Below are positions 47,344 to 53,933 of a stretch of DNA of 64,000 bases, in pieces. The first letter of the stretch is position 1, and every line of letters begins with the position of its first letter. The notes under the pieces are model-generated. The model was given only the letters and a program-made list of their open reading frames with translations, had not been told where the DNA came from and did no database searches. Origin of the DNA: Promicromonospora thailandica (lineage in GTDB: Bacteria; Actinomycetota; Actinomycetes; Actinomycetales; Cellulomonadaceae); NCBI RefSeq assembly GCF_024171955.1, contig NZ_JAMTCS010000015.1, forward strand, positions 124,001 through 188,000, given 5' to 3'. Made by a program: the position numbers and the translations under genes.

Positions 47344-47823
47344 ATGACCACCACCACGAGCACGACCGCCCGGAGCTTCCCGGTGGGCCGGGTGCTGCTG
47401 TCCGTCGCCGGGCTCGGCCTGATCATCGGACCGTTCGCCGCCGACTTCAACGACACCCACCTCTTCAACGACGCGTGGATGCCGCACGCCAAGTTCCACA
47501 CCGCGCAGACCATGAGCATGGGTGTCGCGCTCGGGCTCGCCACCCTCTACAACCTCTGGGTGCGGCGGCACTCCCGCATCGCTCTCGACAGCGCCGCGAT
47601 CACCGCGAGCATCTACCACGTCAGCCAGCTCACCGCCGGGCTCTACCCCGGCACCGCCACCGTCGACCCTCCCGGGGCGGACAACTGGCCCCAGCTCTGG
47701 ACCACCGTGCCGCTCCTCGTGGTGGTCGCGACGGGCTACGCGCTGGAACGGCGCCGGATGGCGGGCAGCGCCCGGTCCCCGGAACCGCGGCCCACCGGCG
47801 CGCAGCCGGGGCGGGCACGGTGA
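47344..47823 (+). CDS. Four-helix membrane protein, DUF6640-like
   Basis: A 159-residue protein with four hydrophobic segments: VGRVLLSVAGLGLIIGPFAAD, MSMGVALGLATLYNLWV, SAAITASIYHVSQLTAGLYPG, and WTTVPLLVVVATGYALE. The NDTHLFNDAWMPHAKFHTAQTM stretch after helix one resembles DUF6640-type proteins; function unknown. It is 14 bp behind the SnoaL-like gene and overlaps the next gene's GTG by 4 bases, so it belongs to a tightly coupled three-gene operon. Confidence 0.75.
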   Translation: MTTTTSTTARSFPVGRVLLSVAGLGLIIGPFAADFNDTHLFNDAWMPHAKFHTAQTMSMGVALGLATLYNLWVRRHSRIALDSAAITASIYHVSQLTAGLYPGTATVDPPGADNWPQLWTTVPLLVVVATGYALERRRMAGSARSPEPRPTGAQPGRAR

Positions 47824-48752
47824 AGCGCATCCAGTACCACCGCTACGGCGGCCCCGACGTGCTGCGGCTGGAGGAGTTCCAGCCGCAGGCGCCGGGCCGG
47901 GGGCAGGTGCTGGTCCGGGTGCGCGCCGCCGCGGCCAACGCGCTCGACTGGAAGATCCGGAGCGGCCAGCTGCGCCTGATGACCGGGCGGGGCTTCCCCC
48001 GCGGCGTCGGCCACGACTTCGCCGGGGTGGTCGAGGCCGTCGGCCCCGACGTGACCCGCCTGCAGGTGGGCGACAGCGTGCTCGGCGCGGCGGGCGCGCG
48101 GCAACCGGGGGCGTTCGCCGAGATGGTGGTCGCCGACGAGAGGTCGGTGGCGCTCAAGCCCCCCGCCCTGACGTTCGAGCAGGCCGCGACCCTCCCGATC
48201 GTCGGGGTCACCGCCTACCAGGCGGTCGGCGAGGCCAGCAGGCTGCGCCCCGGGCAGTCCGTGTTCGTCAACGGCTGCCTCGGCGGCGTCGGGCGGGCCG
48301 CCGTACAGCTCGCGACGCGGCGCGGTGCCGTCGTGGCCGGCAGCTGCCGGCCGGGTCTGGCCCACCTCGCGGCCGAGCTGGGCGTCGACCCCGTCGTCGG
48401 GTTCGACGTCGACCCCGCGCCCCTGGCCGGCCGGTTCGACCTCGTGCTGGACACCGCGGGAACCCTTCCCGGCCGCACGGCACGCACCCTCCTCGCACCG
48501 CACGGCCGCATCCTCGACCTCGTCCCCTCGATGCCGAAGCTGGTGCGCAGCCTCCTGCCCGGCCCGTACTCGCTCTTCGGCGGGCGGGCGGTCACGGCCG
48601 ACCTCCAGGCCGTGGCCGACGCGGCCGCGCGCGGCGACCTGCACGTACCGGTCGCCCGCACGGTGCCGCTGGAGAAGGCGATCCCCGCGCTCGCCGAGCT
48701 CGAGACGGCAGCGACCCCCAGGAACGGGAAGCTGGTCGTCGTCCCCGCGTGA
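47820..48752 (+). CDS. NAD(P)-dependent quinone oxidoreductase-like MDR enzyme
   Basis: A 310-residue zinc-free medium-chain dehydrogenase from GTG 47820 (GTGA overlap). Motifs: YGGPDVLRLEEFQPQAPGRGQVLVRV, RGVGHDFAGVVEAVG, and FVNGCLGGVGRAAVQLA at the nucleotide site. The zinc ligands of alcohol dehydrogenases are absent, as in quinone oxidoreductases/enoyl reductases (QOR family). Together with the DUF6640-like protein and the TetR, this looks like a quinone or electrophile response. A perfect hairpin terminator follows. Confidence 0.9.
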   Translation: MKRIQYHRYGGPDVLRLEEFQPQAPGRGQVLVRVRAAAANALDWKIRSGQLRLMTGRGFPRGVGHDFAGVVEAVGPDVTRLQVGDSVLGAAGARQPGAFAEMVVADERSVALKPPALTFEQAATLPIVGVTAYQAVGEASRLRPGQSVFVNGCLGGVGRAAVQLATRRGAVVAGSCRPGLAHLAAELGVDPVVGFDVDPAPLAGRFDLVLDTAGTLPGRTARTLLAPHGRILDLVPSMPKLVRSLLPGPYSLFGGRAVTADLQAVADAAARGDLHVPVARTVPLEKAIPALAELETAATPRNGKLVVVPA

Positions 48753-48763
48753 CGGTCCGGGCC

Positions 48764-48792
48764 GTGGGCCGCGCCACACCGGCGCGGCCCAC
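48764..48792. terminator. Bidirectional terminator hairpin
   Basis: Perfect 12-bp arms GTGGGCCGCGCC (48764-48775) and GGCGCGGCCCAC (48781-48792) around ACACC. It lies midway between the convergent quinone-oxidoreductase-like and SDR genes, and can end both transcripts. Confidence 0.8.
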
Positions 48793-48803
48793 CGCACGCA
48801 CCG

Positions 48804-49553
48804 TCAGTCCTGGGCCGTCGGCCGCACGATGATCTCGCCGACGTCGACACCCGCCGGCTGCTCGACGGCGTATGCCACCGCCCGCGCCACGGCGTCCGCA
48901 GGCTGCGCGACGGCGTCGACCCACGCCGCCATCTCCTCGCCCGCGGAGAGCGTCCCCTCGGTACGGGTCAGCCCCGGCGAGACGACCGTGACCCGGAGGT
49001 CCGGCCCCGCCTCCTGCCGCAGCGCCTCCGACAGCACGCGGACCGCCGTCTTCGTGGCGGCGTACACGCCCTGCGTGGGCACGATCCGGTGCGCCGAGGT
49101 GGACGCCAGGTGCACGAAGTGCCCGGAACCCTGCGCGCGGAACACGGGCAGCGCTGCGGCGACGCCATTGAGCACCCCCGTCAGGTTCGTCGCCACGACG
49201 TCGTCCCAGTCGTCCTGCCTGAGCTCGTCGAACCGCGAGGTCGCCATCGAACCGGCGTTGGCGACCAGCACGTCGAGGCGGCCGTGCTCCTCCTGGGCCG
49301 CCGCCACCAGGCGGACGAGGTCGGCACGCCGCCGCACGTCGACCGGCACCGCCGTCGCCGTGCCGCCCGCGGACCGGATGCGCCCCACCACGTCCTGGAG
49401 CCGCTCGACCCGCCGCGCGCCGAGGAGGAGCGTCGCGCCGCCCGCAGCGAGGCGTTCGGCGATCGCCGCCCCGATGCCGCCGCTCGCACCGGTCACGGCG
49501 ATGACCTTGCCCGCGATCCCGCCGCCTGTGTCACTGGTCGCACTGTCCTGCAT
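48804..49553 (-). CDS. SDR family NAD(P)-dependent oxidoreductase
   Basis: A 249-residue SDR from ATG 49553 (GGAGA upstream; an upstream in-frame start would cross the operator). Motifs: IAVTGASGGIGAAIAERL, DVLVANAGSMATS (ANAG for NNAG), HLASTSAHRI (Ser), GVYAATKTAVRVLSEAL (YxxxK), and SPGLTRTEGTLS. It resembles the YdfG/serine dehydrogenase-like actinobacterial SDRs. It diverges from a TetR regulator with two clear palindromes. Confidence 0.91.
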   Translation of the reverse strand: MQDSATSDTGGGIAGKVIAVTGASGGIGAAIAERLAAGGATLLLGARRVERLQDVVGRIRSAGGTATAVPVDVRRRADLVRLVAAAQEEHGRLDVLVANAGSMATSRFDELRQDDWDDVVATNLTGVLNGVAAALPVFRAQGSGHFVHLASTSAHRIVPTQGVYAATKTAVRVLSEALRQEAGPDLRVTVVSPGLTRTEGTLSAGEEMAAWVDAVAQPADAVARAVAYAVEQPAGVDVGEIIVRPTAQD

Positions 49554-49573
49554 GAGGTCTCCTGTACGCTGAA

Positions 49574-49613
49574 ACGGACACGTGTCCGTCACGCTAACGG
49601 ACAGTTGTCCGTT
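49574..49613. promoter_or_regulatory. Tandem ACGGACA/TGTCCGT operators
   Basis: ACGGACAC-GTGTCCGT (49574-49589) and AACGGACA-GT-TGTCCGTT (49596-49613) are both perfect, centres 23 bp apart. The sites fill the core of the 98-bp gap. ACGGACA is a recurrent half-site of TetR regulators paired with SDR genes in actinobacteria. Confidence 0.85.
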
Positions 49614-49651
49614 TCCGCAACCGAGGTCCTCGCCCGAGAAGGAGCACCCCT

Positions 49652-50212
49652 GTGCCCACCCAGCCCGCAGCCGGTACCCGGCGAGACTCCGCCCGCAACC
49701 GGGAGCTCATCCTCGACACCGCGCGCGCAGCCCTGGCCGAGGACGGCGACGCGACCATGCACGCGGTCGCGAAGGCCGCGGGCGTCGGGCAGGCCACGCT
49801 GTATCGCCACTTCCCCACGCGGGAGGCGCTCGTCCTGGCGGTGCACCGCCACGACGTCGACGAGCTGGTCCGCGCGGCGCCGCAGCTGCTGGGACAGCAC
49901 CCGCCCGTCGAGGCGCTGCGCGCATGGCTCGACCTGCTCGCGCGCTACGGGCGCATCAAGCACGGGCTGTCCGGCGCCTTCCACGCGGCGACGCACGCCC
50001 AGCTCGCCGAGGAGGGCTACCAGCCGGTGGTCGGCGCCATCGCGACGCTCCTGGCGGCCGGCGTCGCCGAGGGCTCGCTCCGGGACGACGTCGGCGCCGA
50101 GGAGCTGCTGCTGCTCGTCGGCTTCCTCTGGCGCCTCGAGGTCGACGCGGAGCGGGACCGACGCGTCGCCGCCCTGCTCGACGTCGTGCTGAGCGGGCTC
50201 GCCCGCCGCTGA
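49652..50212 (+). CDS. TetR/AcrR family transcriptional regulator
   Basis: A 186-residue regulator from GTG 49652 (AGAAGGAG upstream). Helix-turn-helix: RNRELILDTARAALAEDGDATMHAVAKAAGVGQATLYRHFPTREALV (about residues 16-62), with an SbtR-like C-terminal domain (LRAWLDLLARYGRIKHGLSGAFHAATHAQ). It presumably binds the two adjacent ACGGACA palindromes and represses the divergent SDR. Confidence 0.92.
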   Translation: MPTQPAAGTRRDSARNRELILDTARAALAEDGDATMHAVAKAAGVGQATLYRHFPTREALVLAVHRHDVDELVRAAPQLLGQHPPVEALRAWLDLLARYGRIKHGLSGAFHAATHAQLAEEGYQPVVGAIATLLAAGVAEGSLRDDVGAEELLLLVGFLWRLEVDAERDRRVAALLDVVLSGLARR

Positions 50213-50312
50213 GCAGCAGCAGCGCGCCCGTCATAGTGCGTGGCATGGTGCGCGGCATGGTGCGCACCTGGCGTGGTGTCCGCCGCGCGTGACTGCCGAC
50301 CAATGGGTACTA

Positions 50313-50325
50313 TGACCGCTGGTCA
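50313..50325. promoter_or_regulatory. TGACC-GCT-GGTCA palindrome
   Basis: A perfect 13-bp palindrome in the 255-bp gap before the unknown acidic gene, one base shorter in the centre than the TGACCGCTCGGTCA operators at 41975-42032. A tandem GGCATGGTGCGC repeat lies just upstream (about 50242-50265). The rest of the gap up to 50467 shows nothing else. Confidence 0.4.
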
Positions 50326-50467
50326 AGCAGACGGCCCGCCTCTGCGACCCCTCGCCCAGCGTCCACGCTGCCCGGCCGAGGGGACGAGGCGACAGGTATC
50401 TCGCGTCACACGCCGTCTGCCGGCCCTCGTCGGCACCGGCGGTGACGCCTCCCCCAGAGGTGCGACG

Positions 50468-51478
50468 ATGACGACGAACGACGCAGGGCAGCTCGGTGAC
50501 GAGTCCGCCGTCAAGGATCCCGCCCCCGCTCCCGTGGCGGTGCCGAACGGGGCCGGATCGGTGACGAGCCCGGTGCTGCCCACGACGGCCCCCAGCACGA
50601 CACCGGTGGCACCGCTCACCCTCGACGGGCCCGCGGTGACCACCGAGCTGGAGCTCGCGGTCGAGCTCGCCGACGAGCTGGCCCTGACCCTGGACCTGCA
50701 CGGCGTGGGCGAGCCCGCGGAGCCGGCCGCGCGCACGGACGACGACCCGCGGGACGCCGCCGAGAATGCCACGGCGAACGCCACGGAGAGCGGCACGGAG
50801 AGCAGCACGGCGGGCGACGACGTCGCCTGGCACCAGCCGGTCCAGGTCTGGGTCGACGCGGGCGACGTCCTGGCCCGGTTCGGCGTGGACGGCTGGACCG
50901 AGTTCGACCACCTCGACCGGCAGGTGCGGGCGCTGCACGACGAGCTTGGACCCGAGCACGAGCGGACCCGGGCCGCGACGGACGACCGCGACGCCGTCGA
51001 CGCCCTGGCCCGCCAGGACGAGAAGACGTACCAGGACGCCCTCACGGACACGCTGCACGAGATCGCCCACGAGCGGGGTATCGAGGTGGAGGTGCTGCCG
51101 GTCCGGATGGCGAGGCCGGGCGCGGGCGACGCCGGCTCGCCGCTCGAGGCGGCGGAGCTGCTCGCGACGGCGATCCGCCGGACGGTGCTGCCGCAGCTCG
51201 GCAGGCCGCCCCTGGACCTGGTGGACGACGCGGTGGCGGCGGCCGTCGCGGCGGCGGGCCGCACCTACCGGGAGCGCATCCGGACCGGGGAGCGCCCCGC
51301 GCCCGTGGTGCCGCACGACGAGCTGGAGGAGCAGCTGCGCACCGAGCTGCAGGCCGAGGAGCTCATCCCCGACGACCGCGTGCCGCCGCTGACCGCGGGC
51401 GGTGTGGTCATCGTGCGTCTGGCCCGGCGGGACGCGGGCGCACCGCCCGACGAGAGTCGCGACCTGCGCGCCGGGTGA
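50468..51478 (+). CDS. Unknown acidic two-part protein (336 aa)
   Basis: I do not recognise the family. Residues 1-120 are low-complexity, rich in Ala, Pro, Thr, Asp and Glu, with repeats such as AENATANATESGTESSTAG, likely disordered. Residues about 120-320 are helical and charged (VQVWVDAGDVLARFGVDGWTEFDHLDRQVRALHDELG, YQDALTDTLHEIAHERGIEVEVLPV, LLATAIRRTVLPQLGRPPLDLVDDAVAAAVAAAG). No signal peptide or membrane helix. ATG 50468 is chosen because codons before it look non-coding, but GTG/ATG starts further up (for example 50312) are open. Two small unknown genes follow on the same strand. Confidence 0.55.
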   Translation: MTTNDAGQLGDESAVKDPAPAPVAVPNGAGSVTSPVLPTTAPSTTPVAPLTLDGPAVTTELELAVELADELALTLDLHGVGEPAEPAARTDDDPRDAAENATANATESGTESSTAGDDVAWHQPVQVWVDAGDVLARFGVDGWTEFDHLDRQVRALHDELGPEHERTRAATDDRDAVDALARQDEKTYQDALTDTLHEIAHERGIEVEVLPVRMARPGAGDAGSPLEAAELLATAIRRTVLPQLGRPPLDLVDDAVAAAVAAAGRTYRERIRTGERPAPVVPHDELEEQLRTELQAEELIPDDRVPPLTAGGVVIVRLARRDAGAPPDESRDLRAG

Positions 51479-51509
51479 CCGGGGCGGGCGCACCAGGCAT
51501 GCTGTACCC

Positions 51510-51752
51510 ATGAAGACCTTGCCCACGGGACCCACGGTGATCAGCGACGACAGCGAGGTGCGCTTCGTCGCCGGTGCCGACCAGTTCGCGATCCGCCTCA
51601 AGGACGGGCACCTGCACGTGCGCGCCATCGACACGGGCGGCAGCGAGGCGCAGCTCGCCGTGATCCCCACGTCGCGCAGCACCGTCAACCTGCAGATCGA
51701 GCACCGGGTCGCGCCCGGTCCGGTCGAGGTCGCGGGCCCGACGCTGCGCTGA
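51510..51752 (+). CDS. Hypothetical 80-aa beta-rich protein
   Basis: The 80-residue sequence alternates strands: GPTVISDDSEVRFVAGAD, FAIRLKDGHLHVRAIDT, EAQLAVIPTSRSTVNLQIEHRV. It reads like a small beta-barrel or sandwich with no signal or catalytic motif. No family recognised. It begins 31 bp after the acidic gene's stop and could be in the same transcript; a hairpin terminator follows. Confidence 0.6.
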   Translation: MKTLPTGPTVISDDSEVRFVAGADQFAIRLKDGHLHVRAIDTGGSEAQLAVIPTSRSTVNLQIEHRVAPGPVEVAGPTLR

Positions 51753-51789
51753 CCGCGGGTCCCTCCCCAGCACGACGGACGGGCCGTCT

Positions 51790-51809
51790 CCGCCTCCGGG
51801 CGGAGGCGG
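51790..51809. terminator. CCGCCTCCG/CGGAGGCGG hairpin
   Basis: Perfect 9-bp arms with a GG centre (effective loop a few bases larger), 38 bp after the 80-aa gene. Likely terminator for the preceding unknown genes. Confidence 0.65.
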
Positions 51810-51839
51810 CCCGCCGTCCTGCCACGGACAATCGAGGGT

Positions 51840-52031
51840 ATGAGCGAGAGCATCTTCACACCGGGCGCCGCCGTCCTGACCACGCGCGGGCGCGGGTCGG
51901 TCGTCGACGTGCGGTCCACCGCCTCCGGCAAGTTCGTCTTCGGGGTCGAGGACGCCGCAGGCGAGGTGGGCTACTTCACCGAGAAGGCCCTCCGGCTCGC
52001 CGGGGACGATCCTGCCGGGTCCGGACGCTGA
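51840..52031 (+). CDS. Small hypothetical protein (63 aa), SH3-like barrel
   Basis: The 63-residue sequence FTPGAAVLTTRGRGSVVDVRSTASGKFVFGVEDAAGEVGYFTEKALRLA has the strand-turn pattern of a small SH3/KOW-like barrel: a GxGxV turn, a central strand, and a terminal helix-like end. No motif identifies a role. It is convergent with recD (27 bp between stops). Confidence 0.6.
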   Translation: MSESIFTPGAAVLTTRGRGSVVDVRSTASGKFVFGVEDAAGEVGYFTEKALRLAGDDPAGSGR

Positions 52032-52058
52032 GGCACCGGGCACTCACGCACCGGGCGC

Positions 52059-53933
52059 TCACCCGCCCAGCCGCCGCGCGAGCCCGGTCGCGCGCCGCGC
52101 CCGCCGCCCCACGGCCGCCCGCACCGCCTCCGGCGTGCCGACCACGCGCACGCGCCGCCGGGCGCGGGTCACCGCGGTGTAGAAGAGCTCGCGCGTGAGC
52201 AGCGGCGACGACTCGTCCGGCAGCAGCACGGTCACGACGTCGGCCTGGCTGCCCTGGCTCTTGTGCACGGTCATGGCGTGCAGCGTCTCTACGTCGCCGA
52301 GGCGGGACACCGCGAACGACCTGCCGCTGCCGAGGTGCGCGCGCAGGGTCTCGCCGTCGGCCACCACCACGCCGGTGTCGCCGTTGTGCAGGCCCAGGCT
52401 GTAGTCGTTGGCCGTGACCAGCACCGGGCGCCCGGCGTACCACTCCGTGCCGCCGGCGCCGAGGTAGGTGCCGGAGGCCTCGCCGAGCCGGCGCTCGACC
52501 AGCCGGTTCCAGTGCGCGGCACCCCACGGCCCGTCCCGGTGCGCGCACAGCAGCCGGTGCTGCTCGGCCAGGTCGACGGCGCCGTCCGCGTCGCCCGCCA
52601 GGGCTCGGCGCCGCACGTCGAGCGCGTGTCGGGCCAGCTCGTCCTGGAGGGCCGCCGTCGCGGCGGCGTCGTCGGGGTGGACCAGCTCGACCACGCCGTC
52701 GGCGCCGGTCAGCGCCCCGAGGACGGCGTCGGGGTCGCCGGCCTGGACGGCGGCGGCCAGTCGCGTGATCCCGGCGCTCTCGGACCGGTGGTCGGTCACC
52801 AGCGCGGCCACGACGCCGTCGTCCCGCTGCCCCAGGCCGGCCACGAGGTCGGCGAGCACCGCGCCCGCCTCGACCGACGCGAGCTGGTCGGGGTCGCCCA
52901 CGAGCACGAGGCGGGCGTCGGGGCGCACCGCCTCCAGCAGCCGGGCCATGAGGGTGAGGGAGACCATCGAGGTCTCGTCCACCACGACCACGTCGTGCGG
53001 CAGGCGGTTGGAGCGGTCGTGCCGGAACCGGGTGCTGGACCCGGGCCGCCACCCCAGCAGCCGGTGCAGCGTGCTCGCCTGGACCCCCGCGAGCCGCCGC
53101 CGGTCGAGGTCGGTGAACCGACCCCCCGCCAGATCGGTCGCCTGCCCCGAGATCGGTCGGTCGAGCGACCGATCTCGGGGCAGCGGACCGATCTCGCTCG
53201 CGACCGCCTCCTGCAGGCGCGCGGCCGCCTTGCCGGTCGGGGCGGCGAGCGCGATGCGCAGGCGGCGCCCGGCGTGCTCGGCCTGCTCGGCCAGGAGCGC
53301 CAGCACGCCGGCCACCGTCGTCGTCTTGCCGCGGCCGGGACCGCCCGTGAGCACGGTGGTCAGGTGGCGCGCGACGGCGGTCGCGGCCGCCCGCTGCTCG
53401 GCGTACGCGTCACCCGGGAACAGCCGCGCCGCGCTGTCCCGGAGCAGGGCGTCGTCGACCGCGGGGGCCGGGGCCGCGAGCCGGGCCGCGAGGTCCTCGT
53501 GCACCTGCCTCTCCTCGCGCCAGTACCGGTCGAGGTAGAGCAGCCCGAGGTCGGCCCGCACCACCGAGCGCCGTGCCAGCGGGCTCGCGGCGACACGGTC
53601 GAGCCACCCGCCCGCGGCGGGCCAGGGCAGGGGCGGGGCGTCGTCGGCGGCGGTGCTGCCGGCCGCGCCGTCTCCGGCCACCGCGCCCAGGTCCACGCAC
53701 ACCGACCCCTGCCGCACCGCGCGCACCGCGAGCGCGACGGCGAGCCGCACGCTCTCGTCGTCCTCGCCGGCGACGTCGGCCGTGCGGCGGGCGACGTGGA
53801 CGTCGGCGGCGGTGAGCACGCCCGCGTCGTTGAAGGCGCGCAGCAGCCCCGTCGCGCCGAGCGCACGGCGGGCGTCGTGCGGGTCGTCGCCGGCCCAGCG
53901 CTCGATACCTGACCCCGTGCCGGACCTCGTCAT
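52059..53933 (-). CDS. recD: Exodeoxyribonuclease V subunit alpha, RecD helicase
   Basis: A 624-residue SF1B helicase. ATG 53933 overlaps the recB stop (ATGA). Motifs: Walker A LTGGPGRGKTTTVAG (about 196-210), Ia ALAAPTGKAAARLQEA, Walker B VVVDETSMVSL, LVGDPDQLASVEAG, and motif VI region TVHKSQGSQADVVTVLLP. RecD is the fast 5'-3' motor of RecBCD that processes double-strand breaks. Residues 247-268 are unusual: they are encoded by a symmetric palindromic element (53131-53194), giving PLPRDRSLDRPISGQATD between helicase motifs Ia and the next conserved block. Otherwise normal in length. Confidence 0.95.
   Translation of the reverse strand: MTRSGTGSGIERWAGDDPHDARRALGATGLLRAFNDAGVLTAADVHVARRTADVAGEDDESVRLAVALAVRAVRQGSVCVDLGAVAGDGAAGSTAADDAPPLPWPAAGGWLDRVAASPLARRSVVRADLGLLYLDRYWREERQVHEDLAARLAAPAPAVDDALLRDSAARLFPGDAYAEQRAAATAVARHLTTVLTGGPGRGKTTTVAGVLALLAEQAEHAGRRLRIALAAPTGKAAARLQEAVASEIGPLPRDRSLDRPISGQATDLAGGRFTDLDRRRLAGVQASTLHRLLGWRPGSSTRFRHDRSNRLPHDVVVVDETSMVSLTLMARLLEAVRPDARLVLVGDPDQLASVEAGAVLADLVAGLGQRDDGVVAALVTDHRSESAGITRLAAAVQAGDPDAVLGALTGADGVVELVHPDDAAATAALQDELARHALDVRRRALAGDADGAVDLAEQHRLLCAHRDGPWGAAHWNRLVERRLGEASGTYLGAGGTEWYAGRPVLVTANDYSLGLHNGDTGVVVADGETLRAHLGSGRSFAVSRLGDVETLHAMTVHKSQGSQADVVTVLLPDESSPLLTRELFYTAVTRARRRVRVVGTPEAVRAAVGRRARRATGLARRLGG
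53131..53194. repeat. Palindromic element C inside recD
   Basis: Inner perfect arms CTGCCCCGAGATCGGTCG (53142-53159) and its complement (53166-53183) with loop GTCGAG; outer half-sites AGATCGGTC (53131-53139) and GACCGATCT (53186-53194) are placed symmetrically about 53162.5. The half-site step is 19 bp, like the AGATCT array at 3971-4084. It is in frame within recD. Confidence 0.85.
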
